Origin: Petrosia ficiformis | Taxonomy: Eukaryota > Porifera > Demospongiae > Haplosclerida > Petrosiidae | DNA: 64,000 nucleotides | Reading direction: 5' to 3' | Assembly: GCA_947044365.1 (NCBI GenBank) | Contig: OX345636.1 | Span: 22,415,466 to 22,479,465 of the forward strand | Part shown: positions 33,516-43,512 of the stretch, in pieces | Numbering within the stretch: position 1 is the stretch's first letter | How the letters are laid out: the number at the start of each line of letters is the position of its first letter | Program-made: the position numbers and the translations under genes | Notes under the pieces: generated by a model | The model's input: the letters and a program-made list of their open reading frames with translations, nothing else | Told to the model about the DNA's origin: nothing | Databases searched by the model: none

Positions 33516-35036
33516 ATTGTAAATTCTCCACGTGTGTGGGCGATACTAAGAAAGACAATTTAGTGGAACTCTTAACACTACTTTTTTCCATTAGCCAGTT
33601 CATATAATCAGAAGGACATCATGATATTAATATTAATCATTCATTGGCATACAAGCAAATCCAAGACCTAAGCATCATGCCTAAAGCAACAACCACATTA
33701 AACTGTTTGTAGCCAAATTTTACATCTTCTGTTTGCCTATATATAGATTTCATTATGAATACTGTCATAGTTATAATACTTGAACAAAGCATTATGAATT
33801 ATAAGATCATAAGAGATGTTGAAATATGATTATTTGTCAATAGTACGGATAGTAATAGCAATTGTATATATCAAATAGTGTCATACATTAAATTATAATT
33901 GCTTTGTTTGGACGGTTTGTGAAATGATAAATATTTTTCTGCTCCACATGAGTGTAAATACATGGGAATTTGCTTTTATGACCTTCAAATGTTCAAGAAT
34001 AATGAATGGGAGTACAAAAAAGATTTCTAATTCATGCAAGTTTAAATAGATAGTAGGTCATACCAGTCAATAGATTTGTACTATGGGAATTTGTTGATTG
34101 TATTTGTTGTATATAATGACAATATTTGATGTTGAACAGCAGTGCATAAAATAATATTTTTTACTACTATTCATACTGCTAGGTGTATATGTATGCATAC
34201 TTTGTACATGTCAGTCATTTGGTGATACATATATAGTTCAGATTGGTTGTACTGGTTGTACTGGTTGAAGAAGGTCCTGGCATGTGTCCAATCCATGGTC
34301 AGATTCTCAGTTTTCCTTTTTGTTTTCATTCTAGTCATAATGTTATATTATACTTGAATTAATGGCCATCACGCTTTGCTATGGAGTAAATTCTTCCTCT
34401 TCTTTTCAAACCATACATCTGCTAAATTCTATACTATTGGCTGTAGTCAGCTATACCACAAATGTGACAAAGGGACACAGCAGACACAGTACATTTTGAT
34501 GCTCTATGAAATACGTATGATGTTGTCACAACAGAATCCCAAAAAATAAATTATCATCTTTATTATTATCATTTTTGTTTACTACAAATAATGACATAAA
34601 ACATGTCATCTTACAAAAGCAATAACTATTCTACTGTTTAATACTACAGATGCTGGCAAAGAAATCCAATAATACAAAACAAATAACTAATGCCGTACTT
34701 GCACACTAAACAAAAAGAAAAAAACATTATACATTGTAATTATATTCTGGGGCAAAAATATACTACTAAAGAAATACTTGATACTCATTAAAAACTTGTT
34801 ACAACAAAATGCACTTTCGATTTTGTCGTGGAACAGGACTCATGTTGTTTACTGCTTCACAGATCTGTAATTATAAACGACAAAACAAAAGTAATGAAAA
34901 CAATGCAAGTTGATTGTAAATAGCTGCTAATTTATCAAAGTGGTTATATCGTGTTTATTAATAGGAATTTGATGGATGTTACTGAGTAAATACACACAAA
35001 GAAACAGTACAGTTGTGTAAAATTACAATCACTTAC
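33516..35036. other. Gene-free AT-rich stretch
   Basis: No domain signal and no clear repeat. Confidence 0.4.
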
Positions 35037-35315
35037 TTCATGTATTTGATTTCTATCTCTTGAGCAAGCTGCTGATTATCCAAAAGCGGACTACAAAGTG
35101 CTTCGACTAACTAGTCCACTCCATGTGGCACTTCCGGATGAAATCCACATATATCATGTCATTCTGACATTCTTGAGGATCTCTATTAGTCGACTTGATT
35201 CTTTTCAATTGATGTTGTTCCACATTTAATGCAACACCTAACACAACCCACCTGGTCTCACTGATAGTAGCTGTCAATAGACCACGCATATATATCAGTA
35301 TCTAAAAAATACATC
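35037..35315 (-). pseudogene. Isolated DEATH-like domain exon, frameshifted
   Basis: On the minus strand after a tttttag acceptor: TRWVVLGVALNVEQHQLKRI...CQNDMIYVDF...HMEWTS, then a stop. A one-base shift restores LVEALCSPLLDNQQLAQEIE...YMK. The W-x2-LG, middle helices, W-T-x-L-x-x-A-L and L-A-x-x-I spacing is that of a death fold. No NACHT or other partner lies nearby. Likely a shed death-fold exon. Confidence 0.5.
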
Positions 35316-36404
35316 TTATACCACAGATCCTTTGTACTACTTATATTCAATTATAATTGAAGCATTATAATTTAGGGTGCATATTTCATGTCAAAAATTT
35401 TGTATATATAATTTATACTAAAGTACAGTCATGTAATTGTATGTGGCCATCAAAAGGGTTTGGAAACCCACATACACATAATTTAATTTATACCTTTCAA
35501 TTAATACTTGGTGCACATTATGTCATAGAAAAATCCATGCATGTAGCAACATCCTGTACATGCTATATATTCATTGCACCTGTACCAATAAAATGATTAT
35601 TAGATTTTTAACATTTTAATTTTTGCAGTGTGGGCAACAGTATTATTTTAAACATCTTTAAGTTACACAAAGGATGTCTACTCTCTTCTCTGTAAGGTAA
35701 GGATGGAGAATTAAGTTGCCAAGTTCACTGCCAACCAAAATTTTCTAATTTTTTCCTAACAACACATGCACGCATATGCACACCCACATACCTGCTTACA
35801 TGTACACACACACATATACATACAGCTTCTCCTGCCTTCACTCATAATAAGTACTACAAGCCATATATGTAGAGAAAGAATATACTTGGATCAACATGAA
35901 CAAAATGTCTCATTAAGGGCTTGTGTTTTAAAGATAGAACTGGCAAGGCTTAAAGTAAGGGAGATATGATGAACCACTGGTAACAAAAACAATACATCAG
36001 TGACAACACACATACATACACATACATAGTTATATCCGGTATTGCGATCAAGTGATGACCTTTGTGTACCTATGCATATATACAAAACTTCATTTTCTTC
36101 ATCTTATAGTTAAAAAATGATATGAATAATTCTCTTTGATGTTTCAACTGCTAATGAAGTATTTATATGCACATAACCACCTTCAAACAGGTTAATAAGT
36201 CCCAACTTAATCACTTACCCCACCCACTTGATTAAAGAAATTGCAAAAATTGATTACTATTTTTTTTGTATAAGAAATATTGAAAGTTTTATTTGATGAA
36301 AAGTGATGTTCAAAGCAAAAGGCATACATTCTTTTGCATTAGGAATTTCCAAGCCAGCATTAGGTGACTTTTCTCTTTTTCGAAATGAATCTCCCATGTT
36401 AGAA
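35316..36404. other. Gene-free stretch
   Basis: Nothing coding seen; short (CACA/ACAT) tracts near 35765-35825 and 36005-36030. Confidence 0.4.
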
Positions 36405-36548
36405 TTGATATATGTTAACTTTCTTAATTAATGAAACTGCTAAGTCTAACTGTTGATATATGTTAACTTTCTTAATTAATGAAACTGCTAAGTCTAACTG
36501 TTGATATATGTTAACCTTCTTAATTAATGAAACTGCTAAGTTTAACTG
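36405..36548. repeat. Three-copy tandem repeat, 48-bp unit
   Basis: Units begin 'ttgatatatgttaac' at 36405, 36453 and 36501; nearly identical. Confidence 0.95.
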
Positions 36549-36552
36549 TTAA

Positions 36553-37113
36553 GGTGGTACTAGGGAGTGGGCGGATGCGACTCCAATCAGTTTCAAAATA
36601 GAATATTATATAATATGACTCTAACCTGGTGTAATAGCAACCTTCATATCTTCTGATCATCTTTATATTTGTCTGTAAGCGAGAGAGTGTTGGAAAAATC
36701 TCCATTTTTGCAATCGCAATAAGTACAAAACCAAGAAAGCCACGCCCACCAATCATGGCGTGCACCAAGTACAATGCATTTTGAGAAAACAAATAGAGCC
36801 GTTTTCTGAAAATTCATTTTACTTTTATAGTTACAAGAGGCTTAATTCTGTAGCTTTTCACTGAAACCATAAAATTTACCTTTCTAGACACTATCAAACT
36901 CTGATCTTTCTCAGAGAGCAACTACAGTTACCCCGCCATTGTTTACCACCTACCGCCCCCTCCACCACCTTTAGTCTGAAAATAATCAGTGAAAACATTT
37001 AGGCCCAATAATTATACCCCGGGTGGGTGTGGCTTCCAAAAAATACAGATCGTATGCAGCAAGAAGCTTGCAAGACTAGAAACTGATTGGAGTAGCATCC
37101 GCCCACGGAAAAG
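36553..37113. mobile_element. Foldback element with 28-bp inverted arms
   Basis: gtgggcggatgcgactccaa (36558 on) and the reverse complement of 'ttggagtagcatccgcccac' (about 37085-37104) form the ends; the match continues through 'atcagtttc'. The right arm abuts the Crypton relic. No target duplication could be fixed. Confidence 0.65.
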
Positions 37114-38260
37114 ACTACAACCTTGAGTCTCTTGCAGTATTTGGTCACTGATTTTTTTGTATGAACATACCCCTTTTGTGCTGGTATGGCTCGTGTAGAT
37201 GATTAGCTGTTCATCTACACGAGCACTAAACAATCTTGTAGTTGCATTGCTTCGAAGGGAGTGATTAGTGAAACGACCAATGATATTAACAGCTGGCATG
37301 ATGCGGGAGATCATATTGCTGAGTGTTGTGACCCAAAGGAATTTTCTGGAACCATAACTGGCCTTTTGGATTCTTAAGAGGCTTCAAATAAAATGAATTT
37401 GGAGGTCTATCAATTGGACACTTTTCATTGTATAATTTGTACAGTCTTACTAAATGACATTGTGGATAATCAACATTCTCATAGTGTGACACGTTCCTGG
37501 ATGAGTACTCGATCATAGTGCAGCAACCCTCCTTGGACTTTGACACATCTTCAGTGTACACCAAAAAGCTGAGACTCCCTGACTGTTCATACAACTTAAT
37601 TTATCCAGGATCATGTCGAAGTCGACAGTGTTCATCTCCCCCTCACAGAGCAAAGCACAAGCCAACATAATAAATAACAGTGTCCAGTAGTACTCTGGGT
37701 GTATGATCACCAAGCAAATTCATCTCCCACAGCTTGTCCTCCATTGATTCTGTTATAATATCAGAGGGTCTGTTTTCAAATTTCCTTGTTGCATTCAACG
37801 TTTTCATCTGTGAGTTGAGTGCTTGGCAATATAAATTAAAAGCAGCGCCTGTGAAAACATTAATATCTGCTCTGTCTTTCAAGTGCAATTCTCTCTGCAG
37901 ACCACAGCACAAACGAGTTTGGTGGTAATGTTGACCATTTTCTTTCCTTATTTCAACAGCAAACTTTGGGAGCCAAAATCCGATTTCTTCCACAGTCATC
38001 TGTGATATATTTTGTTTGAGTGAATGAAGGGTCTCGGCATCTTTGGTAAAATTAACGCTGGTCCTATAGCATTCACCCAAGCTTCCTAAGTATTCACAAC
38101 AGCCCGTGCTGAATTCCACTTAGTACTCACTGGAATACCAACTTTCCTGATAGTATCTATTTCAATGCTGTTCATCGGATCACCAAATCTACTAGCCTTA
38201 AAACCTCTTTTGTCAGTAATGCTCTCATCATGATTTGAATTCACCTGACCCACCTCCAAC
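37114..38260 (-). mobile_element. Crypton-type tyrosine recombinase relic (DUF3504 family)
   Basis: Overlapping minus-strand frames, upstream to downstream: LPKFAVEIRKENGQHYHQTR and LCCGLQRELHLKD, then LWEMNLLGDHTPRVLLDTV; YTEDVSKSKEGC; VRLYKLYNEKCPIDRPPNSF and YLKPL; finally GRFTNHSLRSNATTRLFSAR, VDEQLI and GVCSYKK. This order matches the Crypton-derived domain of ZMYM2/QRICH1-type proteins. The H-x-x-R box (HSLR) and the final Tyr remain; the usual GHRS box reads SHTS. At least three frame changes show inactivation. Confidence 0.78.
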
Positions 38261-39012
38261 CAGTGGCGGAGCTGAACCCGGGCCTTTCAAGTGCAATTCT
38301 CTTCAGTCATCAGCGAGCAGCGTTAATGATATTCATTTTTAAATTAATAATATTCATTTCTCTATAATGTATTCATTTCTGTATTAATTAAATTCATTAA
38401 TCATTATCAAATAAAAATTTTACATATTCACATTTCAAGTGCTGAAGTGATATCATGAGTAGACAGCTGTCCTTATTCAATTATATAGGTGCCAGAAATC
38501 CTAGAACTGATAATGGTTAGCATTAAACTGTACATTTTGTTTACAAACACTTTATAGTGGTGCATGATTGTTACAGATGAGAGCAATCAGTCATCTCAAG
38601 TTGATGATGCTGATGGAATTTTGTCTATAGAACGAGATTTAACGACTGACAGCACTTTTCTTGAGGACACAATCTGAGAGTTTGAAGGAGTTGACAACAA
38701 TAGGACAATAATTTTATCTTAATAATAAAGCAATTAATGAAAATGAATAATAATTATTAATAATATATACTGAGTTATCACTGGTTAATTAATTTGTATT
38801 AGTGCCATAGTCAAGACTCAGGCTGCACTGACTTACTTACATTTAATCATAATTCTTATAGCATTTCTTTATGCCTAAATTAAAGCTGAGATTGCATCAG
38901 AATCACTCTTCAGCATTGTATATGAAAATTTTGTTTTTTGGGGGAAAGCCCCCCAGACCCCCACCCCCCCCTCTTGGGCCCTACCATCAATCAGGAGCCA
39001 CCTCCGCCACTG
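38261..39012. mobile_element. Non-autonomous hAT-like element with 8-bp target duplication
   Basis: Ends CAGTGGCGGAG and CTCCGCCACTG; direct repeats CCTCCAAC at 38253-38260 and 39013-39020. No transposase. Inside, after a gttacag acceptor, lies a 34-codon open frame (about 38576-38678). Confidence 0.9.
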
Positions 39013-39268
39013 CCTCCAACAACAGCTCGACATAAATATGTGTTTCTTCTAGACCTTGACAGGTAATGGTAGTCTCATAGAGCTGACTTGTCCCTAGCAG
39101 AACTTCCTCACACTCTCCAGGATCTGAGAACTTGAAACAATTACATCTTGCCTAACGGGTTCTTTGATCTTTTCTTCAAACTGGCAAAGTTGGTTGCAGA
39201 ACATGGAAAGGCAAGAAGCCTGATGAAGGCCAGTTTTGCGCATGCATAATTAATCCTATTGCACCCAG

Positions 39269-39412
39269 TTAAACCACAGAAGTGAGTTTTTAAATCACCT
39301 TTGACTTACAGCCTGAATAAGCTCGGCTCTGCCTCGGTTATTACAGAGATTTAACTCACAGGTGATTAAATCCACATATACACTCATATCTGTGGTTTAA
39401 CTATCACTTGAT
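39269..39412. repeat. Imperfect palindrome, possible MITE
   Basis: Ends agttaaaccacaga and tctgtggtttaact, with inner aaatcacct/aggtgattt arms. Confidence 0.65.
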
Positions 39413-39563
39413 AAACAGATTCATGATGTAACAGTAGAGTTCAGATCTCAGTTTAGAGAAAAACTAGCAACATAATTACAAACATAAAATAACTTTTATA
39501 CTTATAATAATTATATTTAAACAGAAAAATATTATTATATCATTTGGTACTGTGTATTTTTAT
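39413..39563. repeat. Duplicated NLR 3' flank
   Basis: 'gattcatgatgtaacagtag' and 'acataattacaaacataaaa' recur beside NLR2 (43372-43470), and in reverse orientation downstream of NLR1. Confidence 0.8.
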
Positions 39564-40545
39564 TTATAAAAAAGTCATCAGTTCTTCAGGTGACAGATTG
39601 TCTGTTATTTCTACTATTGGGTATGGACCAAGTTGCTTTTCTTTATGTTGAGTAATCAGTGTTTTCTTCATATCATTTAGTATGTCTATCATAATAGTTG
39701 ATATTGGAATACTAACATAACATAATGATGGATGTAGTAACACAGTTTTCCAGAATCGATGTATCATTGGTATCCAGTCTTTATATGTATCTTTAGATGA
39801 TAAACGTTGAATGTAGTACATAACTTTCAGGAACTTCATGTCTTCATTTCACTTTAACATATTTGCAACATTAGGAATTATCTCTTCATAATACAATGAC
39901 ATCAACACCTGTTCTGAAATCACCCATGTGTAAAATATCACTGTCAGTACTAGTGATTCTAGATTATCAGTAGCTTCAAAGAATTCCTTGAAATTAATAT
40001 TTTCTGATAATTTAATGATTACATTCAGTAGTTGTAGTGTATTATTTCTTCTCAGACCGGTGGTCAGGTATTCGATTGGTAAAGTATAATTGGATGCTCA
40101 ACTTTTGATCTCCAGACATTGTAGTGGGTGGGGTCACGTAACATCAAGCTTATGCCGGCCTTGAAGTTATATCGTGTTGTAGAAACGTTGAACCCAGGAA
40201 ATAGGGACGAGCACGTAGCGCGAGCCCTCCATAAAGGTGGCTAAAGCTATTAGTTACCGAGTGCAGTGAGGCAGTAGGCCTGACATTGTTAGGTTATTAT
40301 CAGAACAAGGTTATATGTTTATCGAATGTTTTATTCAGTGGGTGGGGTCACAAAAAACACAGGATGTCACATGATCCCACCTAGCTCTTCTGTTGCGTTT
40401 CTATGGCTTCTTGTAGCTGTAGCAGCGCTGGTTCGTTCTTTACCATTGATCCCAACATCATTTGAAGAGATTTTCCCACTTCTTCATGAAAAAAACCATT
40501 GTCTTCACAGTGTATTCTTATATGACAGTTCTGTTACTGTCTTGG
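39564..40545 (-). pseudogene. NLR fragment (LRR C-terminus), disrupted
   Basis: 39564-39839 encodes a C-terminus homologous to NLR2 (LLHPSLCYVSI, MIDILNDMKKTLITQ, LGPYPIVEI). In the upstream frame, AGA (Arg) of NLR2 is TGA (KR changed to K-stop). Homology continues to about 40124 at the 'cattgtagtg' position of NLR2. It is then interrupted by about 320 bp of foreign sequence and resumes at about 40453-40545 ('gaagagattttcccacttc'). NACHT and death folds are gone. Confidence 0.88.
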
Positions 40546-40690
40546 AGGGTATCCGCATGGTAGTAGGTTGTGTAGTAGTCTCGGAGGGCATCATGGTAGT
40601 AGGTTGTGTAGTTGTCTCGGAGGGCATCATGGTAGTAGGTTGTGTAGTAGTGTTGGAGGGCATTATGGCAGTATGTTTCTTCAGAGGATC
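40544..40690. repeat. Minisatellite, 36-bp units
   Basis: ggaggg(c/t)atc...gtagtaggttgtgtagta repeats start at 40544, 40583, 40619 and 40655. In frame it reads EGIMVVGCVVVS repeatedly. It abuts the broken NLR fragment. Confidence 0.9.
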
Positions 40691-40776
40691 ACTCTTTCAA
40701 AAACAGACATTAAACAAATAGAAATGGCAACATGAAAGCAAAGTGTATGTGCTAGGTGGCATGAAGAGCGTTACTG

Positions 40777-41350
40777 TCATATAACATTTTGGTATGTTGT
40801 GCAAAGGTAGGATAACATCCAGTAAGTTACAGTCAGTTCTATACAACTCCTCACAAAAGTTAAGTAATAGTGCCATTCTTTGGGGAAGATTGCACGAATC
40901 AACAGCATTTGAAAAAATTGGATCATCAATTCATAGTAAACCAATCTAGTATACACGTTTCTCAACATGGATTTTTAGCAGCATCACCAGATGGTGTAGT
41001 GTTGAATAAAGAGTGTCCAACTATCTGTGGAACAATTGAAATTAAGTGCCCTTATTCATGTCGCAATATAATTATCTGTTTGTGAAGCGTGTGCCAACAA
41101 GTCCTTTTTCTGTGAAATTGTGAACAATGACATTCGTCTAAAGCGTAGCCATTATTATTACTATCAAGCACAGGGAGCAGTGGCCATTCTTGAAGTAAGT
41201 TGGGTGATTTCATTGTATGGACAACAAAAGACATGACAGTGGAAAGAATCCTTTTTGACCAATCATTCTGGAGTTCTTGCTTTACAAATCTACAAAACAT
41301 ACATTTCATCATTATTACCTGAAATAATTTACCCAAGGCATCATTTATCA
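40777..41350 (+). mobile_element. YqaJ-type exonuclease relic (transposon partner ORF)
   Basis: Frames in order: WGRLHESTAFEKI; GFLAASPDGVV; GTIEIKCPYSCRNI; HYYYYQAQGAVAIL; FIVWTTKDMTVERILFDQSF. These are the lambda-exonuclease/YqaJ nuclease motifs, with catalytic Glu, Asp (SPDG) and E-x-K all visible. Several frameshifts and stops. Convergent with the THAP/DDE transposase relic just downstream. Confidence 0.75.
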
Positions 41351-41639
41351 CTGGACATTCTACAATATGCAGAATTTATTAATGATAATAACATATTATA
41401 TAGTAAATAATCACATGCTGTTTATTATTCTCAGTATAATAATAATTACTTTAATATAATAATAATATTTATTAAGTTATTGTTAATTAACTAGTATACA
41501 TAGTACAACAAGAGTTTTATTCTTCCTTGGAATACTGAGCTCGAGATTTATTTACAAGAGGTGGATGAAATTTGTGAGGATCGCACAAGTATAGAATAAT
41601 TCTTATGAAAGTCCTGCCATGTTATTAGTCATGAGGTCT

Positions 41640-42815
41640 AAGATTTTAAATACTTTAACTCTACAGAAAGCCCTCTCGATGTGAATTCTTAGATATGCTA
41701 TTCAGTCGCCTTGTTTCCACTAGTTCAACATTGTCAAGTTGCTCTGAAGTCTTTTTGGGTGGTATGTTTACTGTGATTCCTTTACTTGAAAGTAAATCAG
41801 CTATATTAAAACCTCTGTCTGCCATTATTGCATCACCAGTGTCCAATTTGTCTTTCAAGCCAGATTCAATGAAAAGCTGTCAATCAGATATTGAGCCACC
41901 ATATAAAGGAGATATGAATGAAAAGGTACCACATGGTGTAATGCCAGCAAGAGCTTTAGCAGTGTTATGATTTTTGTACAATGAAAATGTTAGCTGCTGT
42001 ACGTTGGGATCTGAAGGTTGTTGAATAAACAATTCTGTTGCATTGATGATAATACGTGTATTGGGATATTGATGTTTAAATTGCTCTGGAATTTTCTTTC
42101 GTACTTGATCTTGAGATGACCATATTGGTATTTCTCAAAATGTGTGATACAGAAAATTTATCCATGCAGTGAAGATTTTTGATATGTTTGACTGAGATAT
42201 CTTGAACCTGTACGCCAAGTCTTGTTCCAAAAAACCACATCTTAGATGGCATTTTGTGGTGAAAGACTGCGTTGTGTTTTGACTCTAGAAGCTGATGAAG
42301 TGGAACCTGGATAATGGAGGCAGTTAACAGCATCACCAAGGAAAATGTAGCAGATAATAAAGTGATTGTATGTTGGAAATGAAATGTAAAATCGAATACC
42401 TTGATCATCTATAAACATTTCTATACAGAACCTGGAAGTATCGATAATGGGTGTGTCTGGTGGCATTGTTGACAGTTCAGTCAATTGTATATCCTTGTCC
42501 AAGCCAATATGACTTAAACATGATGGATCAACAACAACAGGAGCTTCTTCATCGGTAAAGAGTAAGTGTGATCATGGGTGATCTCTAGTCAATCTTTTTT
42601 TTTGCCATTACTTCATCATGCTTACGAGGTAGTTTGCAAACCTTGGGAATTTTTTCCATACATTGACTACATATTCTTGCATGTTTAAGCTCTGCAGATT
42701 TTGGTATAGACAATTGATGCATTATCAGACGAGATTTTTCTTGTAAAACTGGTATTCTATGCCAAGACAACTGAGGATTATTTGATCTTTTTTTTGCATG
42801 CAACCTTCAACTATA
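41640..42815 (-). mobile_element. THAP/DDE transposase relic (ISL2EU-like)
   Basis: Minus strand: THAP zinc finger split over two frames (CIVEGC, then WHRIPV, then ARICSQC); helix-turn-helix region (GIRFYISFPTYNHF, FLGDAVNCLHYPGS). The DDE core is broken by frameshifts (a CNR-for-ATE site near 42040). GDAIMADRGFNIADLL (last Asp region) and VNIPPKK follow. This is a DDE_Tnp_4-type transposase. I recall that ISL2EU elements pair such a transposase with a YqaJ nuclease, as here. Confidence 0.72.
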
Positions 42816-43512
42816 CAGCTATGAACCATTATTATTCTGCTAAACAGAAATAATTATTCCTATATATGTACATGTACTATTAATTTCACTGCACACATAA
42901 TATAATTATTATAGTGTATAGTAATTATTACATATACGCAGCCCCTCCTGAAATGAGCTTGTAAAATATCTCCCGTACCTTGCATGTAAGAGCTACCTGG
43001 CCTCGTCTGTGAAGTGTAGATGGATGGTTGACACTGGAAATCTGGCGACTTAAAAGATGACACTCGAGGGGCAAACGCTGCAGCAATAAGAACACAAATT
43101 TGTAACTTCTGTAATTCTGCAGGTCATGGTATTTCAATTATAATCGTTTTTCAAATCAATAGACACAAACCTAAAAGAATATTATAACAAAGATATGAGC
43201 ATATAAAACTATAAAATGAACTAAAAAGGTTGCTAGGTCAGTTTAGGGATGTGTTGACAACGAGAAACCCACCTGCATATCTGTATAAAAAAATCCGCCA
43301 TTTTAGAATCATTTCATTGCTATATTACTCACAAAACTTGTGACTAGATTTTTCTCTTATAGTTGATGTAGGGATTCATGATGTAACAGTAGAGTTGAAA
43401 TCTCAGTTTAGATAAACACTATAACAACATAATTACAAACATAAAATATCTTTTACATTTATAATAATTAATTTATAATAAATTATGTAAACATATTGTT
43501 TAGTATTCTTAT
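42816..43512. other. Gene-free, includes duplicated NLR 3' flank
   Basis: 43372-43470 matches 39420-39520. The rest has no recognised content. Confidence 0.5.

Noticed and set aside
39564..39839. Independent small gene
   Set aside because: It is the C-terminal piece of an NLR with a stop just upstream; no start context of its own.
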